Of a stretch of 64,000 nucleotides of DNA, positions 44,838 through 56,589 are shown in pieces. The notes beneath the pieces were generated by a model that was not told where the DNA came from, did no database searches, and was given only the letters and a program-made list of their open reading frames with translations. The stretch covers positions 8,787,683 through 8,851,682 of the forward strand of contig CM063108.1 in the NCBI GenBank assembly GCA_031841125.1, in the 5' to 3' direction. A program made the translations under genes and the position numbers. Positions within the stretch are counted from its first letter, which is position 1; the number at the start of each line of letters is the position of its first letter. The stretch comes from Acanthococcus lagerstroemiae. Lineage: Eukaryota > Arthropoda > Insecta > Hemiptera > Eriococcidae.

Positions 44838-47090
44838 CTACATTATGGTTCTGTTTGTCCTTCTGCCATGTCTGTAAGCCACCACCCACTTCGCCCACCG
44901 TTGGGCATATGTCTCTGTCGCCCTCTTCCAAGCCTTTCTGTTTGTTGCTGTCTGCTTCCAGTAGGGCTCGAGAAATTTTAGGATTTCATTTAACCAGCGT
45001 GCAATCGGTGGGTCTTTGCCTTTGCTATGGTTCAATGGGGTCCAGAGAGTGCATTGCAGGTTCTATTTCTCAGGGTTCTCTCTCGCCATGCGACGAATAT
45101 ATTTAAATTTTAGTTTTTTGATTTTGTATTCCGATACTTTTTGTTCCCAATTGTTTTATAATGCATTTTGTTTTCACCTGGTCTTTTAAGTGCACGCCCA
45201 GTATACTCCTTTGCATAGAGTTTTGAAGATTTATAAAACGCTTAAACTGTTTTTTCGTAAGTGACTACTACGTTTGGGTCCCGTGTGTCAACACCGGCAA
45301 CACGCAATCCTCCAAAATTTTTATTTTAAGTTTGTTTTTTATTTTACTTTTGAACTTGTATTGTTTAGCCAAAATTCTTTCCATGCATTAGCGATTCTTT
45401 CATTTATAATCCCTTCCATATTGGAGTTCAATTTTGACGTTTGGCCTGAACATTTATATTCTTTTATCCTACCTATTTTTGCCCCGTACCAGAATTTGTT
45501 GATTTCCTCCATGTTCATGGATAATCTGAAAGTTTTACTGTGTTGTTTTAGGTCTGATTTTGAGATGTTCATTGATAGTCCGAAAATCTCACTCTGTTGT
45601 CTTAAGTTTTTCACCTTTTCCAGCATTTCTTCGAAACTCTTGGTTACCAGCATTATATCGCCTGCAAATCTTAGCTTTGTTTGTCCAAAATTTTTAATCC
45701 ATTTCCTTCCAAATCCAAATTTTTGAAAATTTGTTCTAGGGCGCAGTTAAACAAGTTCGGCAACAAGGGGTCCCCTTGTTTTACCCCCCCCCCCCCTTTA
45801 TATAGGAAAGCATTTATCCTTTACATCTGTTTTAATGTAAGCCTGTGAATTATTGTACATGTACATCAAAATCTCAATAATTTCTAACGAAACTCTTTGG
45901 CTTGCCATAGCTTATTGAGATATGTCGAATCGAATGCCGTATTGAAATCAATGAACATCAGCCAAACTTCAATGTTGAATTCTCTGGATCTTTCTATTAT
46001 TTGGCTCAGGGTTTGGATGCGGTCTATTATAATATTATTTTTTTCCTAAACCTGCTTGTTCCAGTGGTTGTTCGGAGTCTCAAGTATTGTACATACGATT
46101 TTTGATAATTTTCATAAATAGTTTTTCCAGGTTTGAAGATAAGGTTGAGTGGTCTGTACTTGCTGCTGTCTGCTCTGTCACCTTTTTTGAATAGTAGGAT
46201 TATTTCCGAGATGTTCCATTGTTCTGGTGTAATTTTTGTTTCCAAAATTTTGTTATCGATCCTTGTTAACGGGTATACTACTGTGTCCGCTAGAATTTTT
46301 ATTATTTCGTTATCTATTTGGCCACCTCTTTTATCCACAGGGAGCAGGAGTTGAGCTGATGTTCGTGTATGTACTTTTCCAGATTAACGTGTTATTATTG
46401 TTCGTTTTCGCATAGAGGTCTCTGTAGAATTTAGATGCGATTTCCGAAATCTCCTCTTGGCCATATTTTACTGGCCCTTTAGAGTCTTTTCACCTAATGA
46501 ACGCAAAGGTGCCGGTCTGGGTTAGTTTTTTTGCAAATTTTGTAAAGCCATTTATGTTAATTATTTTTTCGATTAATGTTGTGTCGACATTCCTAACATT
46601 CCGACGTATTTCCTTCCACTGATTTTTTTACCTCGCCTTGTTCTATCTTATATTCAATTGTTTTTTGAGATTTCGTATTAATATTTTCTCTTGTTTTAGG
46701 GAGTTATTTCGTGTTTTCCGAAATCTTATCGTCAGTTTTTATACTACTTTTGCGGGTCCTACTTTCCTGATGTGTACTGAATAGTCTTCTTTAGTATGTT
46801 ATACATAATTTGGGTTTGCGCGGTGTCTCCAAAATTTCGCTTCTTTAACTCGTTCGCCAAAGTTTCATTTGCGATTTTGAATTTATTTATGTACTCGGGG
46901 ATTATTAGTTTTTTCTTTGTATGCTTGTCACTGTGGTTACCGAAAGATGGATTCGGTGGTATTTTGAGAGATGCCCTTCCCGCTCGGTGGTCCGAAGAGA
47001 AGCCTGAGTTATTAATAATTTCCATGTTTTTTAAATTGGAATTCATCTTGGAATATTCAATTGGATAAAAAATCGTCATAACAGAATCGT
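44838..47090 (-). pseudogene. RTE-type LINE, antisense, nested in a DNA transposon
   Basis: Minus-strand pieces in 5'-3' order: FSSDHRAGRASLKI (end of the apurinic endonuclease, SDHR), PEYINKFKIANETLANELKK (linker), KITPEQWNISEIILLFKKGD and SSKYRPLNLI (RT fingers), MFIDFNTAFDS (motif A, Asp present), a C13 run at 45784 near motif B, LRFAGDIMLVTKSFEEMLEK (motif C, FADD changed to FAGD), EYKCSGQTSKLNSNMEGIIN, and the C-terminal PPIARWLNEILKFLEPYWKQ then TATNRKAWKRATETYAQRWA, stop at 44838. An in-frame 57-bp-scale duplication at 45510-45600 repeats the QxSExFxLSMN segment. Many frameshifts. About 2.25 kb, lacking the endonuclease N-terminus. Confidence 0.92.
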
Positions 47091-48185
47091 TAGATTGGTT
47101 GGGCTATTGCTCGGCAAAATACGAGTACGATATAGTAAAAAACAAGCAATTTCGAATCTGCTAAAAAAAAATTCACATATTCAGTGCAAAAAGGAACCGA
47201 GTAACCTTTTTTTTTTTTTTTGCAATAACAGATGAAAATAACTGAGAGCGTTAGCGTTTTCTCTAAGCTCTGTTCTGAATCGGAGTAAGGTCAAAATTCA
47301 GGAGTAATTCAGAATTAGATTCAGATTAAGCGATTATGAACTAAAAGGCTCTACGTATTCGTACGGGTAGAAAAAGCCACCATTTTCACTTTTGAAAAAA
47401 TTTTAAGAAATTAATCCTAAAATTATAAAGGATTCTCACCTGATTCAAAAATATTATTCTATGTTCTGCATAAACCAGTATACACTGTGAATAATTTTGA
47501 AATCTGAAGATAAGTAAAGAAAGATGAATTTCTCCATTTGATAGTAAATTAACAAATTAATTTTAATTTTTAACAATTTTATTGTTATAGAATGGTATGC
47601 ATTTTTCCACCCGGCAGAAAATTAGAAAATAATGGCGAATAAATATAATCAGCGGTTAAAAAAAGAAGGGCAGTGGAGAATAAAAACGGACACGGTGAAA
47701 TAAAGTTTCGAATGACAGAAAAATAGTGGAACAATAATTAAAAAATGTGCTCGGTCTGAATATATTTTTGACCATAACACTGGCTCTGTAATGAATACAA
47801 ATGTATTATCAACATTTTTAAGGGCGTAGATCGATGATGGAACATAGATCCAACACTTCAAAAACCAGTATTGAATCCCGAGGAATATTTATCTTCCCTG
47901 AAGACGTAAATTAGCTTAAACTGCAATTTTTCTTTCGTTTTTATAGCCTTTCTGAATGCATTTTGTACATTTTCACTCATTTTCTATACATTTCTTATGT
48001 AATGGCAATGTCACCCCATACGCAGGTAACTTTGCCGATTCATCTTTAGACCTTTCTGAGACAAGGGGGGGGATGGAAATTTTGATTCTTCCAGCTAATC
48101 TTATTCCCAAAGGTTCAATCAATCCGGTACAGTTTATATATTTCCTAGGGATTTAAATTCTACTTTTTCCCCCAGACGCGGTTTT
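47091..48185. other. Unassigned interior of the nested element
   Basis: AT-rich. 47270-47340 has GAATC/GATTC-rich sequence like 30.8 kb. No transposase motif was recognised. G8 at about 48065. Confidence 0.4.
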
Positions 48186-48534
48186 TTTGTTTTTTTCCTA
48201 GGCGTGGTATTTCATTAAAGTAAAAGTAACTTAGAAAAAAATTAACCGAAAATAACCGGTAATTGAAAATTTTTTGACAAGCCTACTTTCAACAAACGTC
48301 GTTAATAGTTACATATCTTCAGTAAACCGTTAGACCACGCAGTAACGTCAGCATCCTGGACACGCAGACATTTCCTAATTATTTTCATGGCTTCATCTCC
48401 ACTCTCAACTACCCTGATATTTTATATGTACATTGTACGATAAGAGTTCTCTACCCCCATTTGTTTGATACCAATTACCAAATAAATAGGCATATTACAC
48501 GCGTCCTCTGCTCATGACGAAGTAACGATCGCAA

Positions 48535-48700
48535 AAAGCGGTACGCCTAATAAGCTTGTTCCGCAAGTTGCGGAACCGAGACACAACCTGTTCCGCGTAG
48601 TGCAGTATCGCTTACACAACGTTATCTGTTCCGCAAAAGCGGTAGTGGTACTCTCATTGTGACGAGTTCCGCTTCATGCGAATCGTTATCATGTATGCGG
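48535..48700. repeat. Right subterminal TTCCGC/GCGGAA cluster with hairpin
   Basis: At least eight TTCCGC or GCGGAA/GCGGTA motifs lie in 165 bp. They include the 19-base perfect hairpin GTTCCGCAAGTTGCGGAAC at 48558-48576, then GTTCCGCG, GTTCCGCAAAAGCGG, GTTCCGCTTC and GCGGAAT. Confidence 0.8.
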
Positions 48701-48730
48701 AATATACCGATGCAGAACTCTAGTACAAAC

Positions 48731-49615
48731 CGGTCCATAGCCGAGTCGCTCGTACAGAATCGTTATATTCAAAAGCGTGGACAGGTAATGCCTATTCATT
48801 TCAACGGCATAGGTAGCCAGCTTAAAAATTTCCCCGATAATAAGTACTACGCTCGCCCGGAGTGAGCACACGGTCTTACTTGTAATCACCATCCACATAG
48901 GCTTTCTCCTGAAAGAATTTGGCTGTGCTGGAGACTACGTTCTTCGACGCAATCAAAAGTCGACGTCTCTTTCCATCTCTCGGCTCATTACTATTCTGCG
49001 GATGGTACGGGGTGGAGGGATGGATTGAGAAGTCAGTAGACTAGTCGGCGGAGTAATACAGACAACGAAACGGTGCACAGAGCTGAAAATTGCAGCGCGG
49101 TTCATTTCGTCTCTTGAGCTACTACCAGTATCAATTTACCGTTGTGAATCTCGCTGCACATTTTCGCCTACGTGAAAATCTCGCATATCGTGTTTACTAA
49201 TTCAGTTTGAGAACGTGCCACTCGTTTTTGAAGTTACGTTCGTTTATTTTGTTCTCAAAATTCGAAATTCGACGACATTTTCGATCGCTAGAAGTGTTTT
49301 ATAGCCGTAAAATGACAGAACTGAAACGCCTCAGTCTCATTTTTCGGATCCGTTTGCTGAACCGACCGCATGGTGAAATGAAAAGGCATGCTGTAAGCCT
49401 TGTCCAGCGAAGTCTATTTCGGTTTCTTTTGATCCAATCAATGAAGCTCTGGGTCCCCACAAAGTGTACGCCGTGTCGAGAAATCGTTTCCGGTTCAAGG
49501 ATTTCCGAGTCCAGACTGATCTACGGCGCGATTCGATCGCAACCATGCCGCCACGAGGCAGGACCATGAGGCCTATGTCGAAGCTGTCATCAAGTTCGCT
49601 GCCAATAGCTCCAGG
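48731..49615. other. Unassigned; mixed composition with open frames
   Basis: 49200-49570 stays open for 120 codons in one plus-strand frame, and 49460-49650 in another. Neither gives a recognised protein. The right part runs into a dispersed inverted repeat at 49618. Possible repeat-derived or unique sequence. Confidence 0.3.
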
Positions 49616-49617
49616 AC

Positions 49618-49905
49618 CTACCCGCCCCGCAGGGGTGAGCGTGATCCCCTAGAGCTGAAAAATCGCACCGAGAAACAGTTTTTTGACCGTAGCTCCACAA
49701 ATATTGATTTCTATGCAAAAATACTACCGACCTAAATTGAAGAGCATAAAACCCTCTACAAAAAAGGTCTCTTTCACTTTTATCCTAGGATCAAGACTGA
49801 CCGAGATAATCGACTAAGAAATATTATCTCAAAAATCATTAATACCTCATAATATTCATACAGGCCTATTATAATGTATAACTAGCTGACCCGCTTCGTG
49901 GCTCA
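49618..49905 (+). repeat. Inverted dispersed repeat, left arm (mate 51750-52022)
   Basis: Shared with the reverse complement of the mate: CGCCCCGCAGGGGTGAGCGT, GTAGCTCCACAAATATTGAT, TTCTATGC (TTATATGC in the mate), GGTCTCTTTCACTTTTATCC, ATCAAGACTGACCGAGATAA and AATACCTCATAATATTCAT. Just outside, TATAATGTATAACTAGCTGA corresponds to TATAATGTACTAGGAGGCGG. It encloses a MITE and the 51-kb LINE fragment. Confidence 0.85.
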
Positions 49906-50017
49906 TCTAGACTGTGGGCTGAAGTGAGTTGGAATAAGTAAGTTAGATCGAGGGGGGAGGGGGCTGAATATGGTTTTCAAATACTGAAATCTTTAGGATA
50001 GTAATAATTAATATCAG

Positions 50018-50256
50018 CCCGTCTGACAATTGCCGACAGAAATCCGACAGTGTCAGAACTGCCAATTCTGACATGAAAAACGACACAAATGACAATTGCT
50101 TTAGCCAATCAGAACGCTGCGATGCAATTTCTGACACAAAAATGGTTCTAAACCGACAAAATACTGGCAAAGTAGGCGGGGCATGCTTCTTTTGTCAGAA
50201 ATTTGACGGTCCGACAGTGTCATTATTGTCGGCCGACAGAAATTTTGTCAGACGGG
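50018..50256. mobile_element. MITE with CCCGTCTGACAA termini, 239 bp
   Basis: Begins CCCGTCTGACAATTGCCGAC and ends with its inverted equivalent, TTTTGTCAGACGGG. The interior is rich in further inverted CCGACAG / CTGTCGG motifs (CGACAGTGTCAGAA, GTCGGCCGACAG). No coding capacity. No clear target duplication. Confidence 0.82.
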
Positions 50257-50329
50257 AGGCTTTTATTTGTGTATTCTTACAGTTTGATAAATACATACAA
50301 TAGAAGATATACACTTCGTATTCCGAACT

Positions 50330-51415
50330 ACTGAAACCTTTTGGTTATAGGCCTCCACAGTTTTTTCCATATTTTTCGGTCTTGGGCTACTCGTCCCCAC
50401 ATTATTCCCGTAATTTCGCTACATCATCGCGCCATTTTGTACCTGGGTTTTCTCTCCTTATTTTCTTGTCGTAAGATTCCCACTCAGTGATAAGTTTGTT
50501 CTGTCTGCGACATGTCCCGTGTAATCCCCCATTTTAATTTCTTGATCTCCAACTTACCTCTTTCATACCCGTTTCCTCTCTTATTTTTTTTATTTTTCAC
50601 TCTGTCTTTTATTCTTCACCCTAGTATACTTTGTTCCATCCTTCTTACTCACGAACGTAGCGAAGAGATTTTTCTAGAGAGGCAAAAATTGTTAAATTTC
50701 CAAACTGACTCAACTCAAAATTCCCAAGCATAAGATTTTGTTTTTACATTACCTAAGAAGGAAAAAAATCGAAATCTCTTTTGACTGGTTGCATTTTTCC
50801 AACTTTTGATCAACCTACTAAAATTTTCCAACTCCGGTGGAGGCTTGAGGGGAGCTGTCCTCCCGTGCCCCTCACCCCTCCCCTCAGTTTCGTCCCTATT
50901 CTCACTGTAGTTAACCGTTTCATTTGTTCTTCGTTAGGGCTCATGTTTGGGCTCCATAGGTGAGAATTGGTAGAGTACATCTTTTCAATATTATTTTCGT
51001 CTTTGCTTCAATCTTCATTTTACCTTTATACACGTTTGTTCGAGTCCAGAAGCTTGCCCGTGCTTTATTTATCTCTCTGATTGTTCTGTCCTACGATCGC
51101 ATCTGTCCCAAATAGTCGAATTTGGAGATTCTTCCTATTTCAGTTCCTTGTATTCTGGTTTACATTCCCCTTCCATATTGGGTAATTTTTGTTTTACTTG
51201 TATTCATTTCTAACCCCGCCTCTGCACTTACCTTTGTCAATTTTTCTCCCATTTCCTGTACCATCTTTGTATCCTCGTTTACCAGTACCACAGCGTCCGC
51301 GAATCTTAGATGGTTCAGTTTTTCCCCATTTAGTATCCCCATATTTTCTCATTTCAGTTTTCTAAATATTTCTTCAAATACGCAATTAAATAGTACATAG
51401 AAGGCATTTCGAGCT
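50330..51415 (-). pseudogene. RTE-type LINE fragment, antisense, chimeric with repeat R
   Basis: Minus strand: FNCVFEEIFRKLK then GILNGEKLNHLRFADAVVLV (motif C region, FADD changed to FADA), EDTKMVQEMGEKLTKVSAEA, GLEMNTSKTKITQYG, YLGQ-like and ARASGLEQTCI thumb residues, then SSPRPKNMEKTVEAY near 50360 close to the 3' end. An insert of about 200 bp (50690-50880) interrupts it; the start of the same insert appears in the 3180-3235 copy. The 5' junction to repeat R is identical to that at 2660. Confidence 0.88.
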
Positions 51416-51545
51416 TTTATTTAGAATTTTCAATTTTTAATTCCCTAATAATGTAGGAGATAGTTACCGCTACCAAATTTTAACATAGTGTGAAGAAGTT
51501 CAATGTAAAATAATTCCAAAAAGTTCCAGTTAAAAGAATTCGTAT
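51416..51545 (-). repeat. Dispersed repeat R, copy 3, fused to the LINE
   Basis: The reverse complement carries TTTAACTGGAACTTTTTGGA, TTTTACATTGAACTTCTTCA, GTTAAAATTTGGTAGCGGTA and ACTATCTCC, as in 2510-2600. Then the same junction leads into LINE sequence. Confidence 0.8.
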
Positions 51546-51749
51546 GAGAGTGCAGTTTCAGACGAATCAGACACTGAAGATCTATTTGTATTGTAATTTA
51601 TTGTTCCTTTTCTGTGCTAAATTTTGTATAAGATACACATTTTTAAAAAATGTTATCACTTTTAGTCCCCCCTCTCTACTTATACCGCATTGTAAATACT
51701 AATGATATATTTCTATTACCGCCTGCATGCATTACAACACTGTTATTAT
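51546..51749. other. No feature seen
   Basis: AT-rich spacer between repeat R and the right arm of the inverted repeat. Confidence 0.4.
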
Positions 51750-52022
51750 TTCGTTGACCCGCCTCCTAGTACATTATAATGAATACTATGAGGTATTGAT
51801 GATTTTGGGATATTTCTTGGTCGATTATCTCGGTCAGTCTTGTTCCTAGGACGAAAGTAAAAGAGACCTTTTTTGAAGAGAATTTTATGGTCTTGAATTT
51901 AGGTAAGAAGTTTTCTCGCATATAAATCAATATTTGTGGAGCTACGGTCACAAAACTGTTTTTCGGTACGGTTTTTCAAAATTCTAGGAGGTTACGCTCA
52001 TCCCTGCGGGGCGAGGGGTTAT
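51750..52022 (-). repeat. Inverted dispersed repeat, right arm (mate 49618-49905)
   Basis: See the left arm for shared landmarks. On this strand the outer end is GCTCATCCCTGCGGGGCGAG and the inner end is near GACCCGCCTCCTAGTACATT. Confidence 0.85.
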
Positions 52023-52194
52023 GTTTATTAGGGAGTTGTCCTTGAGAATCATGCCAAGTTTCAACTCTGCAGCAATTTTTCCCTTTTCACTTCCTAAAAT
52101 TCCTGGACTATAATAGGTACTACTGTAAATCGATAGAGAGCGCCTCCAACATTTAAAATCGATGAAAATACTAAAATCACTATTTTGATGACTT

Positions 52195-52475
52195 ACGAGG
52201 TTTTTCAGAAGACCGCGTCAATTACAAAAAGTTAACCGAGCATGCTTTTGAAACATTCTCCTTCAGTGCGTTGGTTATTATTATTATTATTGAAGATTCT
52301 AATCTTTTACAACGAACGTTGCTTTTTGAGGGAGGCGGTTTTAAAAATATGTATTAACAAAAATGAAGAACTTTCTTCTTTTTTTTCTCTTAAATTTCAG
52401 CACTTTTCAGGATCTTTAGAACCTGCTTTCAAAATTCAGGACTCGAAGGACTTTCCAGAATCTGTAGACACCCTA
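52195..52475. mobile_element. TIR element with CAGGGTGTCT termini, second family, copy 2 (5'-truncated)
   Basis: Same orientation as 10178-10549. AACCGAGCATGCTTTTGAAA, ATT microsatellite core, CAACGAACGTTGCTTTTTGA, CAGCACTTTTCAGGATC and terminal TCTGTAGACACCCT. The left terminus is missing. Confidence 0.75.
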
Positions 52476-55400
52476 AAAATGCTAAAATAAAGTTCCATGG
52501 AAATGTCAACCACTGAATTCGTGTCGGGGGAGCGTTACGGTTTTCGTTTAGGTTTTGCTCAAGTATACCCAGTCGTAAAAGGATATAAAATGCTAAAATG
52601 AGGGATGGCGAGAGGGAATGGAGCAAATAAGTGAAGGTGATTTGGAGTGGAGGTACTCATAGGAAAGGTGTGAATGGCAAGTTAACAGACGATGTAGGAT
52701 TACATCTTGCCTTCTGAAGCCAGTGGAAATGTTGAGGGTCAGCGGTGTATTACGAATCGTGTATAACTATCGGGAGGGAGGCTGTGATTTCCAACGATAG
52801 CGCCATTCCTCCGCAGTAGCTGATTCTATACGCTGAGTTGCTTCTGGGTCTGAGAAGTTCAATGTACCAAGGTGAAGAGATTTTATCGCTGAATCTGCAA
52901 TTTCATAATCTTTCTGCTTAATAACAGGACTTAATTCAAGAAACGCTACACGATGACTGGACGTGGTTAAAGGTGTTCAAAAGTCTTGGTAAAGGAGGCG
53001 CGAGATCCGGGAAAAACGTTATTCCAAGTCTTCTTGAGATTCAGTACATATAGTTCAGGTTTCAGTTCACGAATGCGAACAGTTTCGCAAGGCCATGTTC
53101 TGCGAATACATACCAACACACCGAGTAACCTCTGGCTAATGAGATAACGGTTTCAACGCGAATCGCGGTTACCTCGCCTAATCGTCCACAATTATTCGGC
53201 ATCGTGTTCGTCTAGCAAGCAGTAACCGAGCAACCGAGTTCGGTGTTGCCGTTTGTTAAACGAAAAGCCTCGCCGAAGTTGTAATCCTCCAGACAGTCGT
53301 ATAATACCTCAACCTAAATCCTCGCGAACACGATTAAAAAAAAAAAAAAACCGACTGCGCAAACTCCCAGCAGAATTCTTAGGCCGAGTAACAATGGAAA
53401 ATATTTTTTTACCGAGCATCTTCACGCCGCATTCAGCGGACGGTCCCTCAGGTCAAACTTTCCACTCTTGGCTGGGTATTAGGCCCGTTCCAATATAATA
53501 ATTTTTCTGTTAAGTTGTTCGGAAGAGACGAACTCGAAAATGAGGGGGGAACAAAACAGGTAGGGTGGGTATTTGCTACGTTCCTCGTACGCAACAAAGT
53601 AAAAACTTGAGAGAATTTTACGCTACAAGAATTCTAGCAAAAGAATTTTCCCGTCTGATGTATACGCAGACCAAAACTATTGTATTTTTAATGATTACGG
53701 TTTGAAAAAAGTTTCAGTAACTTTATTTATTTGTAAGCCACTGTGGTAGGCTGTTCGAAGGAGTAAGCATAAGGTGCGACTGAGAGAACGGACGATGCGG
53801 AGGAAGCGAAAGGAAACATTTTTATACGCGTAACGTGTTCGCGAATCGGAGAAATTTTCTAAGTTAGTGAAGCGATCGAAAAGTATAACAATTTTTTCTC
53901 GTCTTTTTGCTTCGCTACAAAGGAGCGGAAACTTTTTTAATTAGTAAGAATCATCACGCGCAGTCGGGGCAGGAAGGTGAAGTGTGAAAAGCGGTTGTGA
54001 AATGAATATTAATTAGAGCTTCATTAGAAGCATTAATTACTCGCGGAAGATTACAGAACTGTCGGAAAAATAGGATTTTCAGAGAATTCTCTGTTCGGAG
54101 CTGTGTTCTTCTTTCTTTCTTTTCGCTTTTCTTCTTCTTTCTTTTTAATTTATTTATCTAGACCGACGCGGAGTGCTGCTGAATAATAATAATATAGAAA
54201 GTTCTATGCGTGTTCGCATCGATTCGAATTTCGTTCGAAGCCTTTACCGGCGAATTACTGCGAGTAACTCCTACACAGACAAGAAGGAATACACGGCAGA
54301 TATGCGTGACCCGGGATCGCCGATTAGCTCGACCCAACACCAAACAGATACACCGCTCCATTTGGGATGCGTGACCGCTCGGATGTTAAGTGGCAGTGGC
54401 TTTTAGGCGGTGACCGCTGACCTACCAAATGCGCTGTACACGGGTCTTAGGTTTTCCAATCCTAACGAAGAGATTTCTAGTGGGAATTTAACGTCAGCCG
54501 AAAGATGAAACGCCGATAGTCGGTCTAAAACGGTGAAATTCTCTTCGAGTTCAAAAGTGAAACCCGAAAGTCAGAAGAATAGCTGAAAGCGAAAAGCCGA
54601 CGGCGAAATTCGATTCTTTCAAGGCAGCACAGGGGCATAATTGAACCAACCGGTAGTCCACCTCATTATCAAAAATATCAAACCGCGAGAGGAAAGTCCT
54701 CTCCATCAATCATCACGCATTCCAAATGAGGGCAGGAAATCCGGAGAAAATTTTCTTGGATTCCAAAAGCGAAAACTGAGGAATTCGTCGAGGTAAAAGT
54801 CGAACTGAGAGCGCGAACCAAATCAGTTTTCGACTACCAGAGGGCCGTGGAACAGAGGTTCGCGACAGGATAGAAAACTCGAAACCGGAGCACCACATTC
54901 GTTGGGCATCCTCGTAACCAAAATTTGGATTCCGCTACTGATCTTATTTTTCTGACTGCTTCGCGCGGTACAACTTAACGTAATTGCCAATGTCAGAGAT
55001 GCAGACCTCGCATTTTGAATACTAAGATGGGCTACTTTAATTCGTAGGCTGCCACGCAGCCAGCCATCTGTCTACCAAGGTGGCTGACTATTTCCCTGGT
55101 AATCAGTATCTCTGCTTACCTGTGGCAGATTGTGAAGTTTCATCTTGCATGGAAGCCACGAGGGGAGACTACATTTCTGTCGTGTTGCAAAAAAATAAAA
55201 ATTCGAGTATTTTCTCCTGCGATTACACAGACACTGTGTTCTCGAACGCAATAAATCGACTTCCCACGGCATTCCTTTCCCAGCAGTGGAGACTAAAGGT
55301 AGGATTTTATCAAAGAGCGCTCTGGTATGCCTGATTAAAATTCTTTCAACGCCCAATAGTTTTCGGGATAAAGAAAAGAGGCACACAGAGACATCCTGAT

Positions 55401-55700
55401 CAAAAATCTAAAAATTAATTGAACCCCCATCCTTGTCATCAATTTACCGATGGTAATTTCACCCCTCGTTTTCTTTCTTTTCCGATGAGATAAAAATCAA
55501 GTTGAAGTTTCGTTAATTCGTGTCTTCTACTTGATAAAATCTCGGTACGTACACAATACCTGTGACGTAGAACATTATATTTTATCCTACTCGTAGTAAT
55601 TTACCAACGCAGTAATAAAAGTACGGAACTTCCCCAGGTGAATTTTGCCGGGCAACTACATTTCGGACTTAGGTTTACGTTTTCCCGCGCACAACTGAAG
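52476..55700. other. Unassigned; likely unique or old repeat sequence
   Basis: 53060-54900 has mixed composition with CpG-containing segments and short open frames on both strands. None matched a known family, and no exon with paired splice sites was evident. 55020-55390 stays open on both strands for 84-104 codons, again unrecognised. A15 tract at about 53336. Confidence 0.3.
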
Positions 55701-55702
55701 AA

Positions 55703-56140
55703 AGGTGAACATCAAAAATCTGAATCCAAAACAGAGCTCGAACTCCACCCCGAATCCTAGAGCCAGCTTCAAAAACTAAAACGCAATCGAACCGTATACA
55801 CCCAAAACCATATTTCAAAAGAACCCGAATTCGAAACTGAAAAAGGAGGTACCCGAATTCGACCACAGTTACACTGGATGAAGAAGTGAACCAGGTCCTC
55901 ATAAAAATCAATGGGGTTCGACAACCGTGGCTCATCCTGAAAACGTCAATCACGTTCCCATCTCAATAAACATTTCGAACGAACCGAAATAGCATCATAT
56001 ATATTTACGGCGTTTTGAGTATGCAATTTTATTAACATCTCGAGGCGATATTCGGGGGATATTCACGGCGCTGCGGTTATGCAATTACATTAACATTCCT
56101 TTCATGTATAGTTGCGGCATTCAAACTTGAAGTACAACAT
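55703..56140 (-). repeat. Dispersed repeat Q, copy 2 (inverted, no SINE)
   Basis: Inverted match to 36860-37275. It includes a partial internal tandem (GTTAATGTAATTGCATAACC and GTTAATAAAATTGCATACTC, each followed by GCGCCGTGAATA or ACGCCGTAAATA), and lacks the SINE fragment seen at 37066. Confidence 0.8.
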
Positions 56141-56339
56141 ATTATTTTTTATGATTATGACGTCCTGATTCGACGTCACAAACATTAGGGTGGATTGAAA
56201 AACTTTTTTCTTCCCGACCGATAATCTGAAATTGTTTTATTTTCATAACATTTCGCAGATTGTAAAGAAGTAACGAAGTTACAAAAAGCCCTATAGCGAT
56301 TTCTATTTGAAGTGTAACAGACATACCCATAAAAATATA

Positions 56340-56553
56340 CATTACCTCTCTTTCTTTCTGTCTTCCTGTCATTCTTCATATTATGTTTCTTTGTCTTTCC
56401 ATCTGTCTTTCTCTTCCTATCCTTCCTTTATAGTATTTGCGTCCGTCTTCCCATTTCTCAATCTTCTTTTAATTTCATTCTGTCTGCTTTTGTCTACTTT
56501 GCTATCATTCTTTCTGTATTCTTTTGTCATTCTTTATATTTATGTTCTTCCTT

Positions 56554-56589
<36 letters not shown>

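Larger units (their letters stand above)
44633..48286. mobile_element. Inner TIR pair GTAGGCTTGTCAAAA
   Basis: The left end GTAGGCTTGTCAAAATTTTT is followed by two GGTTAACCGGTTATT-like motifs and CGGTTAATTTTTTTCAAGG. The reverse complement of the right end reads GTAGGCTTGTCAAAAAATTT, CCGGTTATTTTCGGTTAA and TTTTTTTCTAAG. The right arm lacks about 75 bp containing one GGTTAACCGG motif. No convincing target duplication was seen. The pair lies wholly within the 44402-48722 element and encloses the LINE. Confidence 0.75.
44402..48722. mobile_element. hAT-like element, 4.3 kb, with 8-bp duplication and nested inserts
   Basis: The perfect 8-bp direct repeat GTACAAAC flanks it (44394-44401 and 48723-48730). 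Termini are TAGCGTTCTGCAACGG and, as reverse complement, TAGAGTTCTGCATCGG, 14 of 16 identical. TAG/CAG-initial short termini and an 8-bp duplication are hAT hallmarks. Both ends carry clusters of TTCCGC/GCGGAA motifs, as expected for subterminal transposase-binding repeats. No transposase is readable. The interior is occupied by an inner TIR pair and an antisense LINE, so the original body may be only the outer few hundred bases. Confidence 0.85.

Noticed and set aside
49207..49652. 120-codon frame as a host gene
   Set aside because: No recognised family, unconvincing start, competing frames, and the 3' part overlaps a dispersed inverted repeat.
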